This document shows, in pieces, positions 12,877 through 24,138 of a stretch of DNA of 64,000 bases. Both the position numbers and the translations under genes were made by a program. The stretch spans positions 10,286,606 through 10,350,605 of the forward strand of contig CM046348.1 in assembly GCA_025403435.1 (NCBI GenBank), read 5' to 3'. Every line of letters starts with the position of its first letter. Within the stretch, counting starts at the first letter, position 1. The notes below the pieces were generated by a model that was not told the DNA's origin, made no database searches, and saw only the letters and a list, made by a program, of their open reading frames with translations. The stretch is from Artocarpus heterophyllus. Its lineage: Eukaryota; Streptophyta; Magnoliopsida; Rosales; Moraceae.

Positions 12877-14475
12877 ATGACAACTCGAGGTAACGCCAGA
12901 GATGAGACAGCCCGGCCGGAGGGGTCGGGCGAAGCGAGAAATAGGCAACCCGCCATAGGCCGGCCCAGGGGCCGTCCTCGGACCGCGAGATCCCTGTCAG
13001 GGGGGCAGGGAAGTACGGCCCGGGCAGAACCGATGGATGCCCCTGCCGCCCAGGATCCAATCCGAGAGCTAACAGACGCGGTTAGGATCCTAACTCAGCA
13101 GCTCGCACAACAAGCTCAACGGTAAGCTACACCAGCTCTGCCGCCCCCGGCCTAGGATGACCAGGCTGGAGGTCGGGTTGAGCGAAGTGCAGCAAACCCA
13201 CAACAAAGCCAATCCGAGCAGTCTGCAGGCTTCATCAGAGGAATCCCGGCTGACAATAAACTAGTTTAGTAACACCGTATGGGACGCCACGCGCCCCATG
13301 CCCCTTCACCACAAGGTTCCTGAGCCTCGGTATTTGACCGACTCGGGTCTCAAGGAATAAACAGAAATCGTCACGCCGGAGCTGGAGGCCGTGCTGAGGG
13401 CGGAGTACCCTATCGGGTCGAACTGCCTGAAGACACCAATAGCCCTCAGTTCCGGGCACTACAGCGACAGATTGATGAGATCCAGAATTGTAGGTTCGGT
13501 CTAGATGAAACCGGAGCTCAGGATCCGCCTTTCCCGGATCACATAATGCGGGCGCCCATGCCGCCAAAATTCAAGGTCTTGCAGATCAAATCTTACGACG
13601 GGACCACTGACGCTGATGAGCATGTTGAACTCTTTCGGGGACACATGCTACTGCAGAACGCCAGCGATGCGACGATGTGCAAAGCTTTCTCACTCACTCT
13701 TACAGGCCCTGCCCGACAGTGGTTTCGGCGACTCAAGCCCGGGTCAATTTCTTCTTTTCGGCATCTGGCCGATGCCTTTTCCTCCGCATTCTCCACAACT
13801 AAGACGCGAAGAAAAGAAATAACTTGCCTGTATGCTGTTAAGCAGGGAGATGGCAGCGTTAGAGATTACATTAACCGGTTTACCCAGACAGCTCTCGAGG
13901 TCAAGCACGTCGAAGACGAGACCCTTAAACACATTTTTGTAGGGGGTCTCTGAGACAAGAAGCTGACATGGTCCTTGGCCTTCGAGCAGCCGAGCACATT
14001 TTCACAAATGCTCAGGTATGCCCAGAGACACGCGGACGCTGCCGAATACATGAAGAGCCACCGGGAAGAGGCTGGCCCGAGCGGAACAAAGAAGGATAAG
14101 AAGCAGAAAAAGCCGCCGGAACAGGGCAGTGCCGAGCATGCAAAGAAACAGAAGAAAGAGAAAGCCGATAAGCCAAAGGGGCCAACCAGTAAGTTTCAAA
14201 ACTACACGCCCTTGGTGGCAACTATCGATGAGGTGCTCGCCCAGGTTGGCGATAAGAATTTGCTAACACCACCGCTCAAGCTCCGAGGGAGCAGGGTGAA
14301 GCGCAATCAGTCGAAATTTTGTGAGATCCATAAGGACGTGGGGCATACTACTCGGGAATGCATCCAGCTAAAGGACCAGATTGAAAGGTTAGTCCGAGAA
14401 GGTCTTTTACAGGAATTCGTGGAACAGGTTATAACCTCGAGGGCGACCGCTGGAAGGAACTACTCGTCAGGCTGA
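12877..14475 (+). pseudogene. gag of the Tat-like element (stop codons in frame)
   Basis: One continuous frame starting at the ATG at 12877 (MTTRGNARDE). It holds a retrotransposon Gag region (about 13546-13950, with WFRRLKPGSI), a lysine-rich linker and a CX2HX4HX4C zinc knuckle at 14320-14361. Gag would form the virus-like particle that packages the RNA. In-frame stops lie at 13123, 13153, 13267, 13270, 13321, 13951 and 14473. The frame never shifts. Every stop is one transition away from CAA, CAG or CGA, which fits decay by deamination of methylated cytosine. Confidence 0.85.
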
Positions 14476-17400
14476 GACGTACAAAGTCGACCCAGGACAG
14501 ACAGTGGGAACGCCCCGAAACTCCCGAATGTTGTCCACACGATATTCGACGGGCCTGTCATCGGGGACACGTCAAGTAGGCGGCGATCTTACGTCAGAGA
14601 AGCTCGGCGGATCGAACGGGGTGAGTTCATAAATGTGTCCGAGCACATCAACAAGATATGCCGCCAAGAAGACACCCCGATCACTTTCACTGAAGAGGAA
14701 GCAGACCGATTGATGCATCCTCACAATGATGCCTTAGTGTGCGAACTGCCCATCGCCAACAATGTAGTACGGCGTGTTTTAGTTGACAACGGCAGTTCGA
14801 CAGATATCCTCTTTAAACAAGCATTCGACAAGTTGAAAATAAGCAACGCCCCATTAGTCCCGGTTTGGACCCCACTCTTCGGCTTCGCAGGCGAATGTGT
14901 CCGGGCAACCAGGAAGGTCAGTCTCCCGGTTACTTTTGGAGAAGGAGCTGCAAGGATCACTAGGGTAGTCGACTTTTTGGTTGTCGACAAACCCTCCCAG
15001 TACAACATCAACATCGACCGGCCGACGCTGAACGGATTAAAGGCTGTGGTTTCGACGTATCACTTGGCGATGAAGTTTTCGACCGACGGTGGCGTTGGAG
15101 TGATCCGCTCATCCCAGACGGACTCCCGGGCTTGCTATGCAAATGCTGTCTGGGCAGCCTCGGCTCAGCAACATGGAGTCCTGGTCGTCCATTCGGTCGA
15201 CGAGACCGATCTCCCGACCGATCCGACTCCAAAGATGCTGGTAGACCTGGATCCCCGGTTGCCCGAGGAAGAGGTAAGGGGTACCCCGGTCGAAGACTTT
15301 GTGCCGTTCTCCCTGGACCCTGAAAGGCCTGAACGCACAGTCCAACTCGGATCACAGTTACGATCTGAGATCCGGGCTGACCTGGAATCCCTTCTTTCTG
15401 AATACAGAGACGTTTTCGCGTGGTCTCATGAGGATATGCCCGGCATAGATCCGAGCGTCATCAGCCATCGGCTCAACGTCCAACCTGGTCACAGGCCGGT
15501 GATACAAAAATGAAGGGCCTTTAACCCGAAGAGATATGCTGTAATCAATGATGAAGTCCATAAACTCCTGAAGGCTAAGTTCATCAGAGAGGTCAAATAC
15601 CCGGAATGGTTAGCAAACGTTGTCCTCGTCAAAAAGGCGAATGGCAAGTGGCGGGTCTGCATTGACTACACCGATCTTAACAAGACCTGCTCGAAAGACT
15701 GCTTCCCACTTCCTCGGATAGACCAGCTCGTCGATGCTATAGCCGGCCACGAGCTTTTGAGCTTTATGGATGCATACTCTGGGTATAATCAGATAAGAAT
15801 GGCCGAGGAAGACCAAGTCAAAACCTCGTTCGTAATTGACCAGGGCTTGTACTGTTACGTTGTAATGCCGTTTGGCCTCAAGAACGCTGGGGCTACTTAT
15901 CAATGCCTCGTTAACAAGATGTTTGCTCGGCCGATCGGGAAAACTATGGAGGTCTACGTGGACGACATGTTGGTAAAATCCATCTAAGCGAAGGACCACA
16001 TGGCCGACCTCTGAGCTAGCTTCGACATTCTCCGGGAATATGGGATGAAACTCAACCCGACAAAATGCTCTTTTGACGTCGGCTCTGGCAAATTCCTCAG
16101 ATTTTTGGTCAACCGACGAGGAATCGAGGTCAACCCGACAAAGGCACACGTAATTATCGACATGCATTCTCCTCGGACGGTGAAAGACGTGCAAAGGCTT
16201 ACTGGCATGGTGGTCGCCCTGTCAAGGTTTGTCTCTCGGGCTACCGACAAGTGTCACCCTTTTTTCAAGGCACTTAAGGGGAGGTTTGAGTGGAGCAGGG
16301 AGTGTGAGGAAGCTTTTCAAGACTTAAAAACTTACTTGGCTACACCCCCGCTCCTGTCCAAACCTTTGCCCGGTGAGATTCTAACCGCTTATTTAGCCGT
16401 CTCGGAGAAGGCTGTCAGCTCGGTCTTGATCCGAGACGAGGACGGGATTCAGAGACCAGTTTATTATACCAGCCATGCGTTCCAAGGTGCCGAGGAGCGC
16501 TACCCACCGTTGGAGAAGCTGGCCTTTGCCTTAATAACATCGATTCAGAAGTTGCGGCCGTATTACCAAGGCCATACCGTAAAGGTCCCGACCAAGTTCC
16601 CTCTCCAGCAGGTTTTGTCGAGTCCAGAGATATCAGGTTGAATGGCCAAGTGGTCGGTTGAGCTGGGCCAATATGATGTTCATTTTGTGCCGAGAACGGC
16701 GATAAAAGCTCAAGTCCTGGCGGATTTCATTGTCGAATTTACGGAAGCCGGTAAGGCGACTCCACAAGTCGAGAAGTCACCCATTGAAGAGCCTGACACA
16801 GCCGGCTGCAGTGAACAAGACCTTCCCCTGGAGCCGGACTGGAAACTACACGTCGACGGGTCGGGTGCCGGGCTGATCCTAACGAGCCCAGACGGGTACA
16901 AGGTCATCTATGCCCTCCGATTCGACTTCAAAGCCTCTAACAACGAAGCGGAGTACGAAGCTTTGCTGGCCGGACTACGAATCGCCTGAAATCTCGACGT
17001 TAATCGCCTCACTATCTACAGTGACTCAATGCTAGTGGTACAGTAGGTCACTGGAGAATTTTAGGCCCGGGCTGACTCGATGGTGGCATATTTAAAGGAG
17101 GCAAAACGGCTGCTTGGGTAATTCAAGTCCTATTCTTTTAAGCAGATCCCCCGGTCTGAAAACACAGAAGCTGATGTTCTAGCCCGACTGGCTTCCGGAT
17201 TGGGTAGAAGTGACTTAACGTCGGTCCCTATCGAAAGACTCTCTGAACCAAGCATTGATAAGGAGATTGTGAGCCTGGCCGAGGAGTCGGCATGTACCTG
17301 AAAGGATCCAATCATCCGATACCTGACCATAGCCGAGTTACCCGACGACCGAGAAGAGGTGCGTCGGATACGTAACAGCTCGGCCTGGTATTCGATGATT

Positions 17401-18528
17401 GGAGGAAAGTTGTACCGGCGAGGCTACACTACGCCATGCTTAAGATGCCTGGACCCCAAGGAGGCTGAATATCTAATGAGCGAGATCCACGAGGGCTTAT
17501 GTGACAATCATTCCGGTGGACGCTCCTTGGCCCAAAAATGCCTCCGGCAGGGTTACTACTGGCCCACCATGCAGCAAGACTGCGGGATTTTTGCACAAAA
17601 ATGCCTCAAATGCCAGCAATTTGCTAGAATACTAGGCTCACACGTCGAGCCTCTCAATCCAGTGACCTCGGCTTGGCCATTTACGAAGTGGGCCATCGAC
17701 TTGATCGGACCTCTCCCGCCGGCCCGTTCGTAATTCAGATACTGTATCGTCGCCATAGACTATCTGACGAAGTGGATCGAAGTTGAGCCCTGCACCAACA
17801 TGACCGAAGCCAAGTGTACCAACTTTGTATCGAAAAACATCGTTTGCCGGATCGGAATCCCGCACACTATTGTGACTGACAATACCAAACATTTTGACTC
17901 CTCGGGTCTACGTCATCTGTGCGAAAAGCTCGGCATTAAGAAAATTTTCTCCTCCCCGAGCTATCCGCAGAGTAACGGCCAGGTTGAAGCCATGAACAAG
18001 ACAATCAAAGATAACCTGAAGAAAAAACTCGATGGGCTTAAGGGTGCGTGGATTGACGAACTACCCCAAGTGCTCTGGGCATACCGAACAACTACCCGAG
18101 CTGCGACTGGCGAGACGCCGTTCTCCCTGGTCTACGGGGCGAAGGTCGTCATCCCAGCCGAGGTAGGATTGCTGAGCTTAAGGGTTGAGCAATACAAGGA
18201 AGCTCTGAACGCGGAGCTCATGTTGACCGAGCTCGACCTACTTGAAGAAAAACAAAACCGAGCTTTGATTCGTAACGCAGCTCGGAACCAGGTGATGGCT
18301 CGGTATTACAACAAGAGGGGTCAGCCAAGAAACTTTAAAGTTGGTGACTTGGTATTGAAGAAGGTCACGGTCCAACAACCCGGTCTCGGGTCCTTTGGTC
18401 CAAGATGGGAAGGTCCGTTTAAAGTCGAAGGTATTGTGCGACCAGGCACTTACAGGTTGACCGATACGGAGGGGAATCAGCTCGGGCATCCATGGAATAC
18501 CGAGCTTTTAAAAAGGTTCTATTCTTAA
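14476..18528 (+). pseudogene. pol of the Tat-like element: protease, reverse transcriptase, RNase H, integrase (stop codons in frame)
   Basis: Continues the gag frame without a shift. The protease has the motif DNGSS at 14785, a variant of the usual DTG/DSG. The reverse transcriptase runs from about 15514 and has MPFGLKNAGATYQ and YVDD at 15955-15966. RNase H follows (about 16820-17210) with HVDGS, NNEAEYEALLAGL, YSDS and ADVLARLAS. The integrase has an HHCC finger (about 17485-17605) and the acidic triad near 17698, 17878 and 17986. Stops lie at 15511, 15985, 16012, 16639, 16987, 17044, 17062, 17119, 17299 and 17731. The one at 17299 fits a Trp codon and the rest fit Gln or Arg codons. The last frame, 17800-18528, is open to its natural end. 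No functional polyprotein can be made. Confidence 0.9.
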
Positions 18529-18623
18529 ACTTCAGAGCCAGACTTCTTTTTGACCCCTGGCCACAATTCTTTTGCAACCAGACCTGTTGAACAGGGTTAA
18601 AAAAAAAATCTATGTATATCACA

Positions 18624-21293
18624 TTAATGGAACACAACTTCCCTAATCTCATTCCACCTGAGTAATGTGTTTAAAGGGAAAGTAAATCCAAAATGCCACA
18701 ACTCCAGCTCGGAGGACAAGACATTAACTCCCACCAAGGGAGCCATCCTTCTTATATTGAGCTGGGGGGCTGGTCGGTTTACCAATCCTAGGTCTGCCGC
18801 CGTATAGACGACCCGGTATGTTGCTCGACACAGTACATGTCTGACGACCTGCTCATCCCCGTCGTCGTCACCGTCCACCATGACGATCTCATCCTCAACT
18901 TGGTCCGGCTCGACAATGACCGACCAGTCAAATCCAGCTGTATCGGGGTGCTTCTCTATCAGGTGGTCACGGAGGTCTGTCATGCCATCGTAGTAGAGAT
19001 CGGCGTACTCCGACGATGTCTTAAACTCCTCGACCGCACTGGCTAAGCGGTTAGGGAGCCCGGCCACAAATTGTTGGTGCTCCGCTTGCAGGGTTGCCAG
19101 CTGCCACTCAAGCCATGCAGCTTTATCTTCCAACCGTGCAGCTTTATCCTCTGCCTCCTTGAGCAGCCTCGACATATTCTCGGCCTCGGCCTTTGCCGCT
19201 TGAGCTTCCTCCTGAGATCGTAAGAGAGACTCCTTGGCTTGGTCTAGCTCAATGTTCTTTTCATTGAGCTTCTTGTCAGAGTCCAACTTCTTCAGGAGGG
19301 TCTTTTTGTGCATCTCTTTCTCCTTGTGGATCTCCTTCATCCCAATGGAGTGCACCATATGCACAATGGCGCTCTACTGCAAAAATCAGGACGTTAGTCC
19401 TCGGCAATATATCACAAGAAAACTATGGACTAGCTCGGATACTTACAGAGGCAGTGGCTCGGAGGGCCATGTTGCACAAATCCTGGAAGTCCTCACCCCA
19501 GATGTTCATGAAGAAGTCATCCGAGGGAGCCACATCTCCGAGGCGCTCGAGAAGCATGCCACGGTAGTCAGGATGCCTTCTTTGCAGGTTCTCGGAGGAA
19601 CCTCTGGCGGCCTCGTCCACTCGAGCAACCTCTGGCGAGGCCCTTGTCGGCCGTGTCGGAGGTGATGGAACTTGGACTGATGAGGAGGTTTGCCCGGTGC
19701 GGGTTGGATGCTCGGGCCTCGGGGTCCATTTACGCTTTTGTCTAGTATCAACGGCCTTGCCCTTTTGCTTTCTCAAGCTGGCCATCTGGGCACGTCTATC
19801 AACGCGGAAGCCCGGTGCCGTCATTTTTGTACAAGGAAAAGCAAAGTCAAGAGAAGGTCGGAATAAAAAAGGGGCGACTATAAATCAGGTCCCGGGCTGA
19901 CCTCCGATCCGGAGTTGGCGAGATGGGTATAGGAACCTAATCACGTCCTCGAGGTCCTCGTCGGCTACAGGTGGCCCCGCATCGAAGGAGCCACTGGACG
20001 AGTCCTTGAAATTGGATGTAGAAGGCTCCCTCGTCGGCCACCCAGACCGAGAAGTGCTTGGCCCTGGAATGTCTGCGACACTCGGACGAGCAATTGTAAC
20101 CCGCCCGGCCTCCCGGGCAGGACGGACAGTTTGGGGAAGGCTGCTGGACTCCCCAAACCACCCGCAACTGGATAAAGTTTGTTTGGACGGCTCTGGCTTC
20201 TCGAACAGCTCATCCACGGCCTTTATTACGCGGCTTGGTGCCCAAGGATGCTTGGTCCAAACGTGCCCCTGCTCAAACGACCTCGACACCTGCTCATCCT
20301 CAGGGACGGCTTCATCGGCACGAGCCAAAAAGTTACCCCCGACGAAGAACCACTCGTACTTCCATAACTTGTCCGAGTCGGGGTTGCCCAGGATAAAATC
20401 CTTCCTAAAGCCGGTGAAGTAATACCAGCCGGACTGTCGAGGAAGCTTCTTCATCTTGAATACTTGTTTGAAGGCCTCCAGCGGCATCTCGGTACTCCGG
20501 TGGTATTTCCATAAGATGTACATCCCGATCAGCGACCGATGGCTGTTCGGGTTCAGTTGAGTTGCGCACACGTTAAACTCATTGAGTGCCCGGCGGAGAA
20601 AGCGGTGCAGTGGTAGACGCAGTCCGGCCCTGAAGAACTCGACGTAGAGCGCGATGAAACCCTCTGGCGCGTCTAAAGGTGAGTCTCCCTCATCGGGGAC
20701 AGCGAGAATCACATCCGCCGGGATACCATACTTGGTGCGTAGGTTCTCTAACCGCGACTCTGTGATGGAGCTCGTATACCCCGCCGCTGAGGTTTGCCCA
20801 GGACGACTTACCCGATATGCCGTTACACCGCGCACGCGGGTAACCTGGACCTCCTGCTCCATCTCCGGCTGCTCCACCTCTGCCTCCTCGGCTGCATGAT
20901 CCTCATCGGAGACATCAACCGTGATCACCCCCGTGACTTGGGCGGGGGCCCCGACACGCCGACCGAGGTGCTCGAAGCATCCTCGCGAGCCTGAAGCTCT
21001 GTCCTCTCCCTTGGAGGAACTCGGAAAGAGCCCGTTGTCACCGCCCCCACATAAGGGTCTTGCTCCCTGGATAGCCTAATGAGCTTACGCCCGTCCAGCA
21101 TGTTTAAAAACTCCTCCTCAGGTACCGTCTGGGAATCGACCCTAAGGATCTGCTCCAGCCGACCGGCCCCGTCCCATCCTGAGGGCGCCACCTCGGCGTC
21201 GGATTGGGTGGAAGAAGAGCTATTGCTCTCCTCACTACTTTTCGACCATGAAACCTCTACGTTCTGAGAATCAAAAAAATCACTCATTTTCAC
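18624..21293 (-). CDS. Antisense gene of the Tat-like element (putative gypsy-type transposon domain plus coiled coil)
   Basis: Four long minus-strand frames follow each other: 21293-20925 (122 residues), 20928-19885 (347), 19824-19423 (133) and 19364-18624 (246). The second holds a region matching the domain known as putative gypsy type transposon (for example FFRAGLRLPLHRFLRRAL and IGMYILWKYH). The first is Ser/Glu-rich and starts MSDFFDSQN at 21287. The last is a charged coiled coil followed by an acidic stretch. A likely intron at 19377-19446 has a GTAAGT donor and a TTTTTGCAG acceptor; the other junctions are less clear. Near 20925-20950 the first two frames are offset by one base in a homopolymer run, so one frameshift is likely. 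Extra antisense frames are known in the Tat lineage, but their role is not established. Confidence 0.7.
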
Positions 21294-21650
21294 TCGAGGA
21301 AAATTACCTGTTAGGGTTCTCGGTAGCTCGGGAGAGACGATCCTCGGCTATTCAACTTAAGCTCCACAGCTAAAACTTTTCGGGTGTAAAATTTCTGAAA
21401 ATGAAGTGCAATTTACGAAGAGGGGGGCCCTATTTATAGCCATTTTGGGCGGGAAACTCGAGCACGAAAACCCAGGAGGCGCAATTAATACGCCTGACAA
21501 GCGCGCAGACGGCCGCGATGCGACACGCGTCCCCCGTCTGATCCGTACGTCTTTTCACCTCACCCCACTTCTAAGTGTCGTATGGCCTTCCTCCTTTGAG
21601 CCGACCTAACCCATTCGGCATAGTCCACCGGGCCGAACACCGACCAGGTG

Positions 21651-21664
21651 AACTGGGGGGCTAA
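21651..21664 (+). promoter_or_regulatory. Polypurine tract of the Tat-like element
   Basis: AACTGGGGGGCTAA lies directly before the 3' LTR. The purine run would prime plus-strand DNA synthesis. Placement against the LTR border is exact. Confidence 0.7.
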
Positions 21665-22293
21665 TGTTAAGGGTAAGCTCGACGCCACCACCGAGGATGC
21701 TAACTTTGGTGGTCGTCACTCAAGCTCGGCAGACATCAGGGAGCCCGCTGTCCGACCCGACGCCTTATACTTTTTTCCAAGGTGCCTTTCATTGATCCAA
21801 GGGCGCGCCCCAAGAAGGTTGCCACCTCGGGGTGTACGGTAGCTCGGGTCGGACCATGCTAGTCATAAAGATATGTCACTACTCGTCCTTGTAGGCCAAC
21901 ACCAGGCAAATGTGCTGCCGTCCGATAGAGTCCAATCCATTGGGCGATGGACGCGACACTTGTCACCTACTGTCTGATACACCCTGATGTGACACCCGGG
22001 TGATGGGCAAAACCCGTCCTAAACCCGATCCAAGTGGTGGCCTATAAATAGGATACGTTTATGACGTTTTAGAGAGAGAGACCTCTTCACACTAAACTAG
22101 CTGCTGACCTCTGCCGAGCAATACCTGCCTTGAGCATCGGAGAGCCCTTGTCTATTGACTAACCTCATTATTCTTTGAACCATCCTTCTTGTAGGTACAC
22201 ACTCCCGGTCTGGGGCAAGCCTAAGAAGAAGTCAGAACGTGTGCAGCCGCACGTGGGTGTTGATCCGACGCCTGACATCGGTAAGCATCAACA
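21665..22293 (+). repeat. 3' LTR of the Tat-like element
   Basis: 629 bases, TGTTAAGGG to CATCAACA, with a TATA box at 22043-22050. It lies upstream of the antisense gene and may supply that gene's promoter on the minus strand; this is inference only. Confidence 0.92.
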
Positions 22294-22478
22294 GGCCCCA
22301 TTCGAATAATATCACGACATTTTTTGTTCATACTAAGTTGAGTCATGAGCTCACTTCTCACACTATTTCTTTCTCTACTTCCAATTAAAATGCTCCTGTT
22401 AACATAATATGAACGGTGGTATAATTCCATTATATACACCATGTAGACCACATAGCAAACAAGTTGCACACCAGCCAT
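22294..22478 (-). pseudogene. Harbinger DDE transposase, 5' part (split by the LTR element)
   Basis: The first 62 or so residues of the transposase, from an ATG at 22478 to the retrotransposon border. The last host codons read CRDIIRMGP, and the sequence on the far side of the LTR element continues with EAFARLC, the usual order in PIF/Harbinger transposases. The bases 22294-22298 (GGCCC) are the second copy of the target duplication. Alone this piece cannot make transposase. The exact start is uncertain because the N-terminus varies in this family. Confidence 0.75.
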
Positions 22479-23750
22479 ATGCCTATATCTTTCCTAGCTT
22501 TTCAGAAAATGCATAACAGTTTCTATAGGCCTCTCTACTTAATTATCCTCCAAAACGTTATCCTCTTCGTCATTATTCAAACTCCATTTGAATGGGGTAT
22601 CCTGTTCCATCTACTTACAAGTAGTTCTAATCAAAATGATATATAAGAAACTAATGCAATATATATCTTAAAAATAAACATAAACATGCTAACTAAACAC
22701 ACAGTTTTATTCAAATTATTGTGCCCGAAACCAAAGAGTAGAGTTTGCAGTTTCAAGGTCAAGATTTCACAACGAAGATATGTGAAGTAACTAAATCATG
22801 TAACGATTAGTCAAAGGAAAAGATCTTCATCAAGAAGAAAGCTAAAACACCACAAAAAACCCAAAATGACACCGAAAGCATCAAAACGTATGCGTCTTCT
22901 ATTAATGGTTCAAAATTTTCACTTGTATCTAAATTTTGTCTTCCATTAATGGTTTTCAGTATTTTCCTTCAATTCCTATATAAGCAAAGAAAAGAAAGCT
23001 CAAAATTAATATCAATAAATAAAATCATACATTAAACAAAACTACCATCAATGCAACCAGAAACGAAAGTTGCAATAACTTACATAGATCTATTATAAGC
23101 GCTATTCGATATAATTGGTTATTATCAATGTGTTTGTGAAATGAAAAAACAATTCAGATGCACTGATGTAGGCGTGTACATGTGCATGAACTAAAATTTT
23201 ATCGTTTATCAAAGTGGAGTTACAACAATTATATGTTAAACAGAACCACCATAAATGCAACCAGAAACAAAAATTGCAATAACTTACATAGATCTCTTTA
23301 TAGGCACTATTCGAAATAATTAGTTATTGTTAGTGTACTTGTGAAAGAAAAAGCAATACAGATGCGTTGATGTAGGCATGCACAATGATCATCCAAAAAT
23401 CATCAGAGGAGAATCATCCAATGCTTTTTACAAAATCAATTTCTAACATTTATTCTACGTGGACCAATTACTTATGCTATAGCAATATGAAAAACGTACA
23501 GAATCATTAAAAAGTCAAAGATGAAGGCAAAGTTCATTATCATATCAATGCAAAAAAGAAAACAATAATTTTTTGCAAATTTAGCAGCGCCTTTTTTGAA
23601 TTCAATTGCATAATGATACTTGAAACATGAAAAACGTACCAATCAACTCCAATTCTTAGAAAAGCAGACGAATCTCTAGAACGTTCAGTCCAGAGGCAAA
23701 AACAGTGGCAAGGACTTCTGTTTGGCAAGAAAAAAAAAGTGAAAAAGAAG
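22479..23750. other. Harbinger 5' region upstream of the transposase, with direct repeats
   Basis: Non-coding stretch between the transposase start and the right subterminal region. A diverged direct repeat of about 160 bases lies at about 23030-23180 and 23228-23390; both copies contain GCAATAACTTACATAGATCT. A shorter repeat around TTAATGGTT lies at about 22895-22955. The promoter of the transposase should lie here. No other gene is seen. Confidence 0.5.
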
Positions 23751-24138
23751 AAAGCCTCTGTTTGATAGAAAACTCAATATTTTTTTGTTGAGAAAGTTAT
23801 ATTTTTTGCAAGGGAAAAAATCAGTCAAAAAATAAAACGTAAAATAGGCTGAAGATTCGTGAAATATGGGAAGTTAGTTTCTAGATTTTTTACATATAAT
23901 TATGGATATTTTTGTGATTTTATCTTATTTTTATAACTGACAGGCTTTTCCATCTGATAATCCGTCCAATTTTGAAAGGAAAAAATATAATAAAACCTAC
24001 TTGATAGTTTTTCCATCTTATTTTCCTTTCCATCTAAATTTCCCTCCTACCAAACACCCCCATCTATCAATTTTCATCCTAAAATCTCTCAACCATTTTC
24101 TTTCCATCTAATTTTCTTTTATACCAAACAGAGGGTTA

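Larger units (their letters stand above)
12178..22293 (+). mobile_element. Ty3/gypsy LTR retrotransposon, Tat-like, with an antisense gene
   Basis: A full-length element of 10,116 bp with two 629-bp LTRs, bounded by TG and CA and flanked by the 5-bp duplication GGCCC (12173-12177 and 22294-22298). The order on the plus strand is LTR, primer-binding site, gag, protease, reverse transcriptase, RNase H, integrase, then a 3-kb segment with genes on the opposite strand, polypurine tract and LTR. This order, the CX2HX4HX4C Gag zinc knuckle and the extra antisense frames fit the Tat lineage of plant Ty3/gypsy elements. It is dead as an autonomous element because gag-pol holds 17 stop codons. By hand the LTRs differ at about 38 of 629 positions, mostly transitions, so the insertion is not recent. 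Confidence 0.9.
8920..24135 (-). mobile_element. PIF/Harbinger DNA transposon, interrupted by a nested retrotransposon
   Basis: The left end (8920) begins GCCTTTGTTTGGTAGAAAGG. The right end, read on the minus strand from 24135, begins CCCTCTGTTTGGTATAAAAG, so the terminal inverted repeats match well. The trinucleotide TTA flanks both sides (8917-8919 and 24136-24138), the TWA target duplication typical of PIF/Harbinger. Subterminal copies of TGTTTGGTA recur inside both ends (about 9020-9090 and 24040-24060). Without the nested 10.1-kb LTR element and its 5-bp duplication the transposon is about 5.1 kb. It carries both genes expected of the superfamily, a Myb/SANT-like protein and a DDE transposase, both on the minus strand with the transposase upstream. 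Confidence 0.85.

Noticed and set aside
13235..15355. Minus-strand frames across gag and protease
   Set aside because: Shadows of the GC-rich gag-pol frame, with no domain of their own.
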